IMG/VR virus record: IMGVR_UViG_3300028837_000162
Span: 1 to 24,869 of that record
Source of the DNA: a virus
Length of the DNA stretch: 24,869 bases
Direction: 5' to 3' (one strand)
The translations under genes were made by a program, and so were the position numbers. Below the pieces are notes generated by a model that worked only from the letters and a program-made list of their open reading frames with translations, ran no database searches and was not told the origin of the DNA. Below are positions 6,317-15,590 of this stretch, in pieces; the first letter of the stretch is position 1, and each line of letters starts with the position of its first letter.

Positions 6317-8044
6317 TCATTCTTCCCATCCAATAATACTAATCCAGAATCCGCTTACGTTATAATCTGAGATTATTTTAATGTCCTTTGCTGTTCCAGT
6401 TAGAATTTTATATCTGCCACCAGCATGTTCTGGATCTTGGGTCATAATATTTGTAAATAATGGTTCAACATCCAAAACTGTACCGCTTTCATCTGGAACT
6501 TGATCATCTTGATCTGAACTATATATATATAATAATGCGGCACTATTAGTATTAGTCCAACTAAGGTTAAAAGTAGCGTAAGTTTTTACATCAGGAGGAA
6601 CTCGTGTAAGGGTAACAGTCTTAGCCGTACTAGCAACCAAGGTATCATTTACATCAATTATTAATTCTTTAAAATGGGTTTCACGCAGGCCTCCTGGTAA
6701 AACAGTCATATAAGAATCCGTAATATTCCCGGATGTGTCAGTATATATTGACCACACCCTCTTATAATCAGTATAACCAGTAGCATCTGCTAATAAATTT
6801 GTGGCATCAATATCCGAGTCGAAGCCTGCATCTGTTGTGCCGTCAGGTTTCGAGATTACAAAACAATGATACCAAGTGCTAACTGCAAGAGTAATTCCTG
6901 TGGGAAAACCACCATTACCAGTACCCTCAGCCCAACTAGCATCTGTACGTTTAATCATTGCTGATGCAAGAGTCATATTTGCCAGATTATTTTCACCTCG
7001 TGCACTTCCTACATTGAATTTAACATCATGTTCTGTATCACCTGAATCTTGTTCACAAAGGAAACCTGTTAATTGTCTAATAGGGTATGTTCCTCCTGAA
7101 GCATTATCTCCATATTCAGAAGCTATTAACCAATTAGTTCCATCGCTTACAAAAGTAATAGAAAAATATTGAATGCTAATCCCAGTAGAGGCAGCTCCAT
7201 CTATTGTTTCAGCGCCGGATGGCGTAACAGTAACAATATTAGTTGAAGAATCTACCTTTTTAACAGTAACCTTCCAACCACGACCTACTGTAACTGCCGA
7301 TGGTAAGTTAACAGCAAAAGCTCCTCCACTTGCATCTGCTTTCATTAAATGCGTATTATTACTTAATGTTAAAGTAGTAACAGCACTAACAGCTGTTACA
7401 GTTCCTCGAATTTGAGAAGCTACAACATGCCAATTAGAGCCATCACTGTGGAGTTCCACAAAATCAAAGTAATCATTTAAGAGATAAGTTAATCGATCAT
7501 CTATAGTTTCTGAAGAAGCCCCATCAATTGTTACTGCATTAACTGTGTTGTCTATTTTCTTGATGATTATTTTAAATTTATTTCCAGCAGTTGCCGCAGC
7601 AGGAAGATTTATTGTAAAAGCCCCAGAAGTAGTATCTGCTAAAATAGTTTTTCCACGATCTCCCGCTACTATTGTATAAGTTCCAGTTTTTAATAATGCG
7701 GTTGTCGTAGTAGAATTTAAGTCCGCAATTGTAGCTGTAAGACTAGTCCAATCTAATTGATCATATTCATTAATATTATCTAAAGTAAGAAGCGTAGTTC
7801 CTGCGTTATTTTTTAATACCATCTTATAAGAACCACGAAGCCATATAGCCGCGCGTCCACTACCATGATCAGGATAACCTGCCGTATCTAACACAACAGG
7901 ATTAGCTGCTGTAGCTGATTCTGCTTGATCAATCCAAGTATCTTTAGGTGTAGAGGTTCCAGCCTCATACCATTCTACGGTACCTTCCGTTATTGGATCG
8001 CCGTTGCCATCTAAAAATTGTAAAGTTTGAAATAATGTAGCCAT
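6317..8044 (-). CDS. Tail fibre / tailspike-like protein, 575 aa
   Basis: The first ~95 residues ('FLDGNGDPITEGTVEWYEAGTSTP', a 'W-x-D' turn, 'NPVVLD', 'IWLRGSYKMVL') are the N-terminal domain common to podovirus tail fibres and spikes, which joins the protein to the tail. Two tandem beta-rich domains follow (121-210 and 222-309), sharing 'GAFxVNLPxA', 'KxxxKKxDxxxNxVT' and 'SDGxNWxxAS'. The next part (~340-450) has a 'TWYHCFVISKPDG' and 'GFDSDIDATN' domain frequent in fibres, and the C-terminus is beta-rich and ends in 'ISIIGWEE'. No enzymatic depolymerase motif is visible. It should bind the host surface. GAGGGT lies before the ATG. It follows the ejection genes directly. Confidence 0.85.
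   Translation of the reverse strand: MATLFQTLQFLDGNGDPITEGTVEWYEAGTSTPKDTWIDQAESATAANPVVLDTAGYPDHGSGRAAIWLRGSYKMVLKNNAGTTLLTLDNINEYDQLDWTSLTATIADLNSTTTTALLKTGTYTIVAGDRGKTILADTTSGAFTINLPAAATAGNKFKIIIKKIDNTVNAVTIDGASSETIDDRLTYLLNDYFDFVELHSDGSNWHVVASQIRGTVTAVSAVTTLTLSNNTHLMKADASGGAFAVNLPSAVTVGRGWKVTVKKVDSSTNIVTVTPSGAETIDGAASTGISIQYFSITFVSDGTNWLIASEYGDNASGGTYPIRQLTGFLCEQDSGDTEHDVKFNVGSARGENNLANMTLASAMIKRTDASWAEGTGNGGFPTGITLAVSTWYHCFVISKPDGTTDAGFDSDIDATNLLADATGYTDYKRVWSIYTDTSGNITDSYMTVLPGGLRETHFKELIIDVNDTLVASTAKTVTLTRVPPDVKTYATFNLSWTNTNSAALLYIYSSDQDDQVPDESGTVLDVEPLFTNIMTQDPEHAGGRYKILTGTAKDIKIISDYNVSGFWISIIGWEE
7118..7684 (-). repeat. Tandem duplication inside the tail fibre gene
   Basis: Residues 121-210 (7415-7684) and 222-309 (7118-7381) of the fibre are diverged copies of one ~90-residue beta domain, recognised by 'GAFTINLPAA/GAFAVNLPSA' and 'SDGSNWHVVAS/SDGTNWLIAS'. 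Confidence 0.7.
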
Positions 8045-8046
8045 GA

Positions 8047-9936
8047 TTATTTACCCTCGTTTTTTAATTTGGTTGCTGGAATAGAAGCTAAAATATTACG
8101 CAAATAATTAACTCCTAGAGGTATTTCCCCTTTACCTATAAGACCTTTATTCGCAAGTTCTTCAACAAATAGTTTTTGCATTTCTGGATTTTCAAAAGCA
8201 TTTCTTACTGCTTTTGAGGCAAGATGTGGCACTATAAAAGGTAAAGCGCCTAATGCCATATGGCCACTTCCAGCTAAACTTAAACCAGCTCCTATTTTAG
8301 CAACTCCTTTAATTTGTCCTCTAATGCCTGCTGGAGCTGATTCTTTAAACGCATCTGGATATTGCTTATGTAATTTAGCTAGCTGATCTAACTCATCTTT
8401 ATACTCAGGTAATAAAGCTTGTTTCTGACCTTCTCCTAATTTAGACCATCTATTCATGATTTCTCTTGGCTTATTATCGATATCTTTAATATAATCATAT
8501 GCCAATAATTTTCGTGTTGCTCCCTCGTCTGGAGGAGCCATTTTAAGAAAATTTTGTAATAATGTTTGTTGATCTTTCTGTGCACCAGGTTTTAAGTATT
8601 GAGAACCAATCTTATCCGAAGCCTCTATTCCTTGTTTTATTTTCCAAAAAGGAGAAGTTTTCCCTCGACCTGTTTCTTGGAATGGAACCATTTCATTTTT
8701 ATATCTTGTATCTGCTTCTCTTAATAAGGCTGCTGCCTCAGGATCAGATTTACCTACGCCTACAGAAATAGCCCCTTTTTCTCCTTTGATTGCATTATCG
8801 CGTAAATCAATTAGATAAGGCTTAACAACAGGATTAAGAGTTTTATCTCTTAGATTATTATTAATAATTTCCTTTAATTGTTGTGCATCTCCAACAGTTT
8901 TAATGTTTGCTTTCTTGATATCGCTTAATTGATTAATGGCATCCTGATATGGAGCTTTAGTTTGAGAGGTCGCAGCAAAAGGCGCCATTTTAGACTTTAA
9001 TTCACGTATTTGGCTTGTAATTTTTTTTGATATTACAGATTGGTCTGCGGGTAAGTTTACAGGGACACGAGCGTAAGCATCACCAACACTATTACCACGC
9101 CGAACATAAGTATTTGGAACATCATCTGGCCCTCTTGTTGAGTTATCTCTGCCTAATTCCTCATAATAAGTATTTAATCTATTATATAGATCGTTACTAC
9201 TAGTTTCTTTTGATGAGGAACCTCTTAGATCAGTAATTATACCATCAATTTTATTTTTTATAAAGGGAGCAGCATCTTTAGAAAAGTAATTACGTAATAC
9301 TTTTTGAACAATGGCTTTCTTGTTTTTAACTGCTGATATGCCTTTACCAATTACTTGACTCGCACCAAGCGTTGCAATATCAGCTACAGGAGATACGGCC
9401 AGCGTTTCAAGTGCAGCTTTAACAGGATGTTTTGGCGCTAAAGAAGGAGCTACTGCTGCGCCGCCAACTGCACGCTCAATCATGCCAGGGAGAACTTTAC
9501 CAGTTCCAGCAATTGCTTCTCCTACTTTAGCCGCACCTGCGGCTTCACCACCTAACCCTAAAATCGCACCACCTCCTAAAAGCTTTCCTACTTCAGCAGA
9601 TGTTCCTGGTTGCGCTACTTTAGGAGCCTGAAGATTTAATGGTGCTCCAGATGGCTTTATTCCTGCAAATTCTTCTATTTTCCGCCCTCCTTTAGCAGCT
9701 AAATTAATAGCGTTATCTAATGCCTGCCCTATAGTCTGGCCAGCTTGAACGCCAGCATTAATAATAGGATGATTTTTAAGTATTTCAAGAGCTTGATCGG
9801 CGTTTTCTTCTTTGGGTTTTTGTAATGGAGGAGCGATTCCTTCTGACTGCAAAATGTCTATAGATGATGAATCATGTTTCCCATCTGATTTCGCAGGAGG
9901 ACTAATACCCTCTGATTTAAGAATATCTATACTCAT
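8047..9936 (-). CDS. Ejection (internal virion) protein, gp16-like position, 629 aa
   Basis: The N-terminus carries a short duplicated motif, SIDIL(K/Q)SEGI(S/A)PP, at residues 2-14 and 25-37. Residues ~105-200 are rich in glycine and alanine ('GKLLGGGAILGLGGEAAGAAKVG') and look membrane-active. The middle is charged and helical, and residues ~545-590 are again Gly/Ala hydrophobic ('GAGLSLAGSGHMALGALPFIVPHLA') before an 'NPEMQKLFVEEL' end. Long proteins of this make-up, third in a row after the tail hub, are the DNA ejection proteins of P22-like phages (gp7, gp20, gp16) that leave the head and help form a channel across the envelope. AAAGGTG precedes the ATG, which overlaps the upstream stop as ATGA. 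No muralytic motif was recognised. Confidence 0.75.
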   Translation of the reverse strand: MSIDILKSEGISPPAKSDGKHDSSSIDILQSEGIAPPLQKPKEENADQALEILKNHPIINAGVQAGQTIGQALDNAINLAAKGGRKIEEFAGIKPSGAPLNLQAPKVAQPGTSAEVGKLLGGGAILGLGGEAAGAAKVGEAIAGTGKVLPGMIERAVGGAAVAPSLAPKHPVKAALETLAVSPVADIATLGASQVIGKGISAVKNKKAIVQKVLRNYFSKDAAPFIKNKIDGIITDLRGSSSKETSSNDLYNRLNTYYEELGRDNSTRGPDDVPNTYVRRGNSVGDAYARVPVNLPADQSVISKKITSQIRELKSKMAPFAATSQTKAPYQDAINQLSDIKKANIKTVGDAQQLKEIINNNLRDKTLNPVVKPYLIDLRDNAIKGEKGAISVGVGKSDPEAAALLREADTRYKNEMVPFQETGRGKTSPFWKIKQGIEASDKIGSQYLKPGAQKDQQTLLQNFLKMAPPDEGATRKLLAYDYIKDIDNKPREIMNRWSKLGEGQKQALLPEYKDELDQLAKLHKQYPDAFKESAPAGIRGQIKGVAKIGAGLSLAGSGHMALGALPFIVPHLASKAVRNAFENPEMQKLFVEELANKGLIGKGEIPLGVNYLRNILASIPATKLKNEGK

Positions 9937-11375
9937 TTTGATGCACCTTTTTTACTTGCTATATATTGTTTAAGCTCATCAACCGTCATTCCATATTTCT
10001 TAGCCGTATCTGCATAATCTTTATCAGAATATGATTTAGGACCCCCACTTTTATCTGAATAATAAGCTTCTGGATTTTGCAGGGCGTCTTTTCTTATATT
10101 AATTTCTTGTTTTAATGTCTTAATAAATGCATTAAACTTTTCTTTAGTAGCTGCTGGTGAATCAATCCAATTCCTAGGAGTTGTTATTTCATCAAGTTCT
10201 TTCCTAGCTGAAGGTATAATACTTTTCCCAAAATATTGAGTTACTTGATCATTCAATAATGCACTATTTGCTAAAAATCTCTGATATGCTAAATACTGCG
10301 GGGATGGTTTACCAGTCTGTTGAAATAAAGTGCGATCCGCTAACAATTTTGCTGAGCCTGTTGGACCACTATAAGCTGCCATTGCATCTAAATCAGGAAT
10401 CATATTGTTAATTGTATTATCTGCCTGATTACCATAAACTATTTTTGATCTATTTTGCGTATCTGAAGTTTGTTTTAATGTAGCTAATCCAGTTTGTGAT
10501 GCTAGTTGTTCATAATTTGGAGTTGTTATAAGTTTAGGAGCTCCTGCTTGTTGAGGTTGCGCTCCAACCTGTTGAGGCTGACCCATTGATGGTTGCTGTG
10601 GAACACTTTGTGGAACATTTTGTCCTTGAGTTCCTACAGTAGCTGTAGCTGCTTCTGCTGATCCTGGTTGCGCACCAGGAAGTTGCGTAGCATCTCCCCC
10701 TTGAATTATATGATTAAGAATATGAGACGTTGGAGTTACCGGCTGTCTATTCTTGATTTGATTTAGTTGAACTTCGCTTATATGAGCGTCTATTGCATCT
10801 GCTTTTGTTTTAGCATCCTGTGGCTTATATCCAGCAGCTACCGCATATTGATCCATAGTTAATAGAGGAAGTCCTTGCTGCTGTCTTTTTGCATTTTCAT
10901 TTTGAAAATTTTGATTAAATTGAGTTTTTTGTAGTGTGGGCATATTCTTTAGCCAAAGATTTGAACCATAAAATGCCGCACGTTGTTTTTTCATATTAAT
11001 ATTTGATTGGAATTCATTTAATGCGTTTTTGTATACTTCGCTATTTTCTCCATATTTATTTTTTAAATATTGTAATGATGCCGCATCCCCTGCCGGCCCC
11101 TTTAAGGATGCTTCATTTTGAGGAGCTAAAGCTTTAGCGGCTTCAGCAGCTTGTAAATTACGAGTAGACGCAGCACTTGCTAAATTACTTTGGAATGTTA
11201 ATGGCTGCTCTCTAACTGCTTCTTGTTGCTGCTGTAATTTCAAGGGAGCTAACGTAGCTTGTTGTTTCATAGTCTGTCGTTGTGCAGCCTGTTGTTGCAA
11301 TGTACTAAGTGTATTAATCGCTCTTTGTAGAACCCCTGGTTGCTTTGCAAAGCCTAAATAATCTGGTACTGCCAT
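9933..11375 (-). CDS. Ejection (internal virion) protein, gp20-like position, 480 aa
   Basis: The start is set at ATG 11375 ('MAVPDYLGF') because GAGGAGAG lies just upstream; a longer reading from a TTG at 11402 has no comparable signal. Residues ~20-90 are a glutamine- and alanine-rich helical region, and residues ~230-290 are a Q/P/G-rich linker. A more conserved C-terminal half follows, with 'YSGPTGSAKLLAD', 'SPQYLAYQRF' and a terminal 'YSDKDYADTAKKYGMTVDELKQYI' block that recurs at the ends of podovirus ejection proteins. The protein should be packed inside the head and ejected with the DNA. It is coupled to the next gene by ATGA. Confidence 0.75.
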   Translation of the reverse strand: MAVPDYLGFAKQPGVLQRAINTLSTLQQQAAQRQTMKQQATLAPLKLQQQQEAVREQPLTFQSNLASAASTRNLQAAEAAKALAPQNEASLKGPAGDAASLQYLKNKYGENSEVYKNALNEFQSNINMKKQRAAFYGSNLWLKNMPTLQKTQFNQNFQNENAKRQQQGLPLLTMDQYAVAAGYKPQDAKTKADAIDAHISEVQLNQIKNRQPVTPTSHILNHIIQGGDATQLPGAQPGSAEAATATVGTQGQNVPQSVPQQPSMGQPQQVGAQPQQAGAPKLITTPNYEQLASQTGLATLKQTSDTQNRSKIVYGNQADNTINNMIPDLDAMAAYSGPTGSAKLLADRTLFQQTGKPSPQYLAYQRFLANSALLNDQVTQYFGKSIIPSARKELDEITTPRNWIDSPAATKEKFNAFIKTLKQEINIRKDALQNPEAYYSDKSGGPKSYSDKDYADTAKKYGMTVDELKQYIASKKGASK

Positions 11376-11386
11376 AATTCTCTCCT

Positions 11387-12052
11387 CTATAAACCAAACC
11401 AATGCCTTTTTTGGGCAATATTAGCTATGCCGCCGGCGGCGGTTCCAAGGAACTTTCCTAATCCCGAAGATTGCGCCATCTGAGATTCAGCAGCAGACTC
11501 TCCCATTTGACCATATAGATTAGATTCCTGGCCTGCATATCCATAGCCTAAGTTAGCCAATTCTCCACCTTCTCCATAGGCTAATTGAGATGCTCGAGAT
11601 GATGATTGCTGACCCATTCCAGCCAAATTAGCAAGCCTATCTTGATAACCCCCATATTCTTGTTGAGCCATTCCCTGCCCTCTTTTTTGTAATTCTGCTT
11701 GTTCTGCACCTGATCCAGTCATACCACTTGCAGCTTCCCCTCTTTGTACTGCCGTTAAACCTTGGTTTAATGCATATTGATAGCCAGGACTCTCCGTAAA
11801 CTTATCAATAGCACCTTGTTGTGCACCTTTGCCTCCATACCCCAATGTTGCCATATATCCTTGCAATCCTTCTTGTCCGGCCTCTCGATAAGGCTGCTCA
11901 TATCCTAAAGCCTGTTGAGTATACCCAGTAATATCTTGTCGTCCTTGAGTTTCATGTTGGCGCATTTCATCCATAGCCTTGTTCAAATACTTCTGATATT
12001 CTTTATTTGCATCTCCGGCACCCCCTCCGAATAAATTATCAAAAAACCCCAT
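11387..12052 (-). CDS. Ejection protein, gp7-like position, 221 aa
   Basis: It starts 'MGFFDNLFGG' after an AGGAG. The core 'FTESPGYQYALNQGLTAVQRGEAASGMTGSGAEQAEL' followed by 'GMAQQEYGGYQDRLANLAGMGQ' is a highly conserved pattern found in many tailed phages in the first ejection-type gene after the tail hub genes. The rest is glycine-, alanine- and glutamine-rich with Y-G-E/Y-G-Q repeats. The length fits P22 gp7 (about 229 residues). It should be an internal head protein expelled during infection. The next gene's ribosome binding site lies inside its last codons, showing tight packing. DNA-ejection function is family inference. Confidence 0.85.
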   Translation of the reverse strand: MGFFDNLFGGGAGDANKEYQKYLNKAMDEMRQHETQGRQDITGYTQQALGYEQPYREAGQEGLQGYMATLGYGGKGAQQGAIDKFTESPGYQYALNQGLTAVQRGEAASGMTGSGAEQAELQKRGQGMAQQEYGGYQDRLANLAGMGQQSSSRASQLAYGEGGELANLGYGYAGQESNLYGQMGESAAESQMAQSSGLGKFLGTAAGGIANIAQKRHWFGL

Positions 12053-12062
12053 AATATTTCTC

Positions 12063-12869
12063 CTATTTAAACCATTTAACTATTAATCCTTTCTGGATAA
12101 TGTCATCATTAGTAGTTGCTTCACCAGTACATAAAATACTTAAAGATGTAGTTAAATCTTCAGTACTCGCTGTAAAAGTAGAAGAATCTATAATTAATGA
12201 ATTATCAGAAATGATTGATGATATCACTTGCTGAGTAGCTGCTGCTGTGCGAATTATCTTTGATGTTATTGACCAATTCGCATTATTTGCGGCAACTGCA
12301 CCGGTATCTAATAAGGTAGTTGTACCAAATTTTAATTTAATTGTTTTATTATTAGCGTTTGCAGCAGTAATTCCCCATGCGAAAATTTCTAAAAAATTTC
12401 CGTCAAGATTTAGAGTGTTGGCAGCCATAGAATAAGTAATTAACGTATCTTCACCAGCACCTACATTTCCTACACTTGTCGTATCAACAGTTAATGTACC
12501 ACCTAAAGGAATATCTACAACACTTCCACCAGCTCGAATTGTGACATTAGAATTAGAAATAGTAACATCTTCAATTGAGCCACCTGTAATAGCCACATTA
12601 TCAGCATCCTGATCTGCCATAGTGCCTAAATCAGCTTGATTAGCCTTAGTATCTAATTGATCTTGAACAGTATCATCAGTACGAACACCAACTAATGTAT
12701 TCAATTCACTAACAGACGCTTTTAAGCCCTTAAGATCAGGATTAGAAGATTCATATCCCCCACTTCTATTCCATAGTTCATAAATTAAGCTAAAAAATTC
12801 AGAACTATTCGTATCCATAGATGGACGAGGGGGTTGTAATACAATGTTGCTGATTTGAGAACTAGTCAT
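12063..12869 (-). CDS. Tail needle or short fibre-like protein, 268 aa
   Basis: The N-terminus has 'EFFSLIYELWNRSGGY', common in the gene after the tail hub of P22-like phages. A helical/coiled segment with 'LKASVSELNTLVGVRTDDTVQDQLDTKANQADLGTMA' follows, then a beta turn region ('GGSIEDVTI', 'NVTIRAGG') seen in many phage fibres. Residues ~130-268 are a beta-rich C-terminal domain that could be a trimeric knob. The position directly after the gp10-like gene is that of the P22 needle gp26, but the long coiled coil of gp26 is not evident, so this may be a shorter plug or fibre. The ATG overlaps the upstream stop as ATGA and follows GGAGGAT. Confidence 0.7.
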   Translation of the reverse strand: MTSSQISNIVLQPPRPSMDTNSSEFFSLIYELWNRSGGYESSNPDLKGLKASVSELNTLVGVRTDDTVQDQLDTKANQADLGTMADQDADNVAITGGSIEDVTISNSNVTIRAGGSVVDIPLGGTLTVDTTSVGNVGAGEDTLITYSMAANTLNLDGNFLEIFAWGITAANANNKTIKLKFGTTTLLDTGAVAANNANWSITSKIIRTAAATQQVISSIISDNSLIIDSSTFTASTEDLTTSLSILCTGEATTNDDIIQKGLIVKWFK

Positions 12870-14638
12870 GATCCTGTATCCTCCACTTCAACAACTGCGC
12901 CTAATACTACTCGATAGGTAGGATCAGTCATACGTATTCTAAACACAGGGGCACGAGATGAGCCTAACCTATTCCATTTTGCACGTGCTTTATATTTTCC
13001 AATTTTACTTAAGGTTTTCCATAATTCACTAGCCCATGTAACACCCCCATCTCTTGAGATTTGAAGCATAACTTTAGGTTCTGAGCCTTGACCAGTAGTT
13101 AGACCTTTACCAGCCTCAAAATCTATCTGTAATGAATAAAGAATTAAACGATTTAATATATTCTCTAAAATTCTACCAGTTCTTTCACAAGTTATAATTT
13201 CTCCATCTTCAGTATAATATTCATCAGATAATTCATAGACTTTGCCGGACTCAAAATCTCCTACAAGATATTTATTATCAAAATAAACAAAACTATTAGC
13301 TCTCCAACGTCCCTGTCTATATTCATTACTTGCGGGAAGATTATTAGCTAATCTAGAACGTCTTTCATGCCATGCTTGTGTTGTAATATCATAAACCCAT
13401 GTTCTATCAGCAGTTGGAAAAGTTAAAACATAAAATATATGGCCATTCCATTGATGAACAAATCCAATAGCATCATCTATAACACTATATGATCGTAATT
13501 CAACGTTAATAGGCTCTGTAGAAATAGGTACTACATCATAAGATTGTGACATTGCAACAATCAGACCACCTTCTGAGTTACGAGCTAGCCAAAAAAGAAG
13601 ATTATTATGACCACGCGCTAGGGAATATGGAGCAGCACATCCATACGTAATAACTAAATTAGTACGAGGTTGGAAAGGAAAATATTCCGCGCCAGTATTA
13701 TACCAAACTTGTATTGTATCTCTTCCAAAAAACCAAACTTCTTCTCTTATTGAAATAGCTGCTACTAAATTATCAGGAAGAGAACTTGTACGCGCAAAAT
13801 CTAAAGCATTTACCACACTAAAATCATTTATAGAAGAAATATAGAAGATATCAGATTGTTGTTTAATATAAATACCGTAATTATCTTGATAAGCAGGTAT
13901 TATTGGCACATAAAAAGCTGAATCTACTGAAACATCAAATTTCCAATAATCGTGAATTGTATGTCCATTATCATGAATAAATTTAATAGTAACTCCATCA
14001 TTTAACTGTTGGTCAAGCTCTGTTATCTGTACATTTTCAGCATTCCACGTAGTTCCATCATTATCTGACCATCTAAATGTATCGGGAGTAGGCGCAGTTC
14101 CAACAGTATCAATTTCTACACGATAATTTTTAGCTGTTGTTCCAATATACGTACCTCCTGAAGACATGTCATCTAAACCTGCTCCGGTAAATGTAGCCTC
14201 CCCAATAAACGACGTAGCTTCTTCTATTTGAAAGAACTCTTCTGCATCATGAGTATCTGACTTAACTAATTGATATACATATCCATATCTACCATCAGTA
14301 ATAAATATTTGATTATCGTTAGCTATCATTCTAACGTGCCCTTCGCTAGTTTTTAAGGTTCCTAAGCCACTATTAGTTTGATTTCCTGAACCACTATAAA
14401 TTAAAAAAGTATTTCCATGTACAACATATAAAACATTATTCAACTCAAATAATCCTCGAATAGCTCCTACACCAGATCGTTCAGACCATAATCTTAAACC
14501 AGGCGTTGGAAGCAACGCTGTTGAGAATTTTCCAGTAGCATCTTTTGTAATATACCAATTAATACACGTCTGCCCGTCTAATTGTACAGCTGGCATATCA
14601 TATGAAGTTCCAACAAAATTTATTTTAGTTTTAGCCAT
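12866..14638 (-). CDS. Tail hub / packaged DNA stabilization protein, P22 gp10-like, 590 aa
   Basis: The start 'INFVGTSYDMPAVQLDGQTCINWYI' followed by 'LLPTPGLRLWSE' and 'GAIRGLFELNNVLYVVHGNTFLIY' is the typical opening of P22 gp10-family proteins. The centre has repeated beta blades ('NDNQIFITDGRYGYVY', 'REEVWFFGRDTIQVWYNTG', 'NNLLFWLARNSEGG', 'YVLTFPTADRTWVYDITTQAWHER') suggesting a propeller-like fold. The end 'ISRDGGVTWASELWKTLSKIGKYKARAKWNRLGSSRAPVFRIRMTDP' is also conserved in this family. Gp10 forms the hexameric tail hub between gp4 and the needle. GAGGT lies before the ATG. Length exceeds P22 gp10 (about 472) because of an extra domain around residues 135-240. Confidence 0.9.
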   Translation of the reverse strand: MAKTKINFVGTSYDMPAVQLDGQTCINWYITKDATGKFSTALLPTPGLRLWSERSGVGAIRGLFELNNVLYVVHGNTFLIYSGSGNQTNSGLGTLKTSEGHVRMIANDNQIFITDGRYGYVYQLVKSDTHDAEEFFQIEEATSFIGEATFTGAGLDDMSSGGTYIGTTAKNYRVEIDTVGTAPTPDTFRWSDNDGTTWNAENVQITELDQQLNDGVTIKFIHDNGHTIHDYWKFDVSVDSAFYVPIIPAYQDNYGIYIKQQSDIFYISSINDFSVVNALDFARTSSLPDNLVAAISIREEVWFFGRDTIQVWYNTGAEYFPFQPRTNLVITYGCAAPYSLARGHNNLLFWLARNSEGGLIVAMSQSYDVVPISTEPINVELRSYSVIDDAIGFVHQWNGHIFYVLTFPTADRTWVYDITTQAWHERRSRLANNLPASNEYRQGRWRANSFVYFDNKYLVGDFESGKVYELSDEYYTEDGEIITCERTGRILENILNRLILYSLQIDFEAGKGLTTGQGSEPKVMLQISRDGGVTWASELWKTLSKIGKYKARAKWNRLGSSRAPVFRIRMTDPTYRVVLGAVVEVEDTGS

Positions 14639-14645
14639 TTATACC

Positions 14646-15590
14646 TCAATTATAAAAATCCGGTTGGAAATATAAGGATCCCTGCTCATTGTCAAAAGAC
14701 ATAGCCAATATTAATGCTTCTTGAGCATCTTGCTTTAATGTCACATAACTTCCTCCAGGATTATCACGGCCAAAAGGATGTGCTAATTTTGCAGCTAAAT
14801 TCAATACTAACGCGTCATGCCATTCTTGAGGAAAATCTGGAGTATTAGGATTAGAAACAAAATCCTCAATTTTTTGTTCATACGTTATTTTTACTAAATC
14901 ATTTACATTGTCTGGAACAGGCCAAACTTTTAATAAAGACTTTCCTAATTGTCGATCGTAATTGTATGAAACAGGAACTCCCGAACTTGTTTTATTTGGT
15001 AATTGAAAATATTCCTCATAAGAAAGGTAATTCATAGGAGTATCTATTGCGCTTTCACTCTCTCGCACCATTGAATAGATATTAAACGGCTCTGAAACAC
15101 GAGTAGTATAGGCATATACTTTTAAACCAAATGAAGCATCATCTGTTAAAGCATCATCAATAATGACTGTAGTAGAATCTGAAACAGTATCTATTGTTGA
15201 CCAATGAATAGTATTATCGTCCTGCTCTATTCCAATATAATCAGCTGCGGTCATTCCAGTAGAAGATGTTACTGTTATTGTTGTTTGACCAGTAGCTTTA
15301 TCTGCTCCTAAAGTAGTTTCTATATAACTTTCAGTAGCATGATCACCTGTAGAATATATCTCATATTCTAGTTGATCTTTTTGTAAAAACACAGTAGCAG
15401 TACTTTTTTTCCATAAATGTATACCTTGAGCTTGCCATGCTTTAATCATTCTATTTAAAACACGGGTAGCAAGAGCTCCATCTTGCGGAGCCACACTTTC
15501 ATCTGGATTGCTAACATTTAAAACTAATAATGCGTCTTTAATGATATCCTCTAATGTAGACGTAAATGTTGTAGATCCTGATGTTGCCAT
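14646..15590 (-). CDS. Head-to-tail adaptor, P22 gp4-like, 314 aa
   Basis: The N-terminal helices, including 'ALLVLNVSNPDES' and 'RVLNRMIKAWQAQGIHLWKKSTAT', match the P22 gp4/Sf6 adaptor pattern that docks under the portal. A beta insertion (~85-160, 'GQTTITVTSSTGMTAADYIGIEQDDNTIHWSTID') makes it longer than P22 gp4 (166 residues). The C-terminal part 'YDRQLGKSLLKVWPVPDNVNDLVKITYEQKIEDF', 'PDFPQEWHDALVLNLAAKLA' is a common podovirus segment. It is the gene directly before the tail hub, as in P22. The ATG overlaps the preceding stop by one base (TAATG) after GGGTGAT. Confidence 0.85.
   Translation of the reverse strand: MATSGSTTFTSTLEDIIKDALLVLNVSNPDESVAPQDGALATRVLNRMIKAWQAQGIHLWKKSTATVFLQKDQLEYEIYSTGDHATESYIETTLGADKATGQTTITVTSSTGMTAADYIGIEQDDNTIHWSTIDTVSDSTTVIIDDALTDDASFGLKVYAYTTRVSEPFNIYSMVRESESAIDTPMNYLSYEEYFQLPNKTSSGVPVSYNYDRQLGKSLLKVWPVPDNVNDLVKITYEQKIEDFVSNPNTPDFPQEWHDALVLNLAAKLAHPFGRDNPGGSYVTLKQDAQEALILAMSFDNEQGSLYFQPDFYN

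Noticed and set aside
6317-8044. P22 tailspike-type endorhamnosidase or other depolymerase in the 575-aa fibre
   Set aside because: No beta-helix repeat pattern or catalytic acidic cluster was recognised; only binding-type beta domains are seen.
11376-11402. TTG start extending the second ejection protein by nine residues
   Set aside because: The extension codes through the GAGGAG ribosome binding site of the ATG at 11375.
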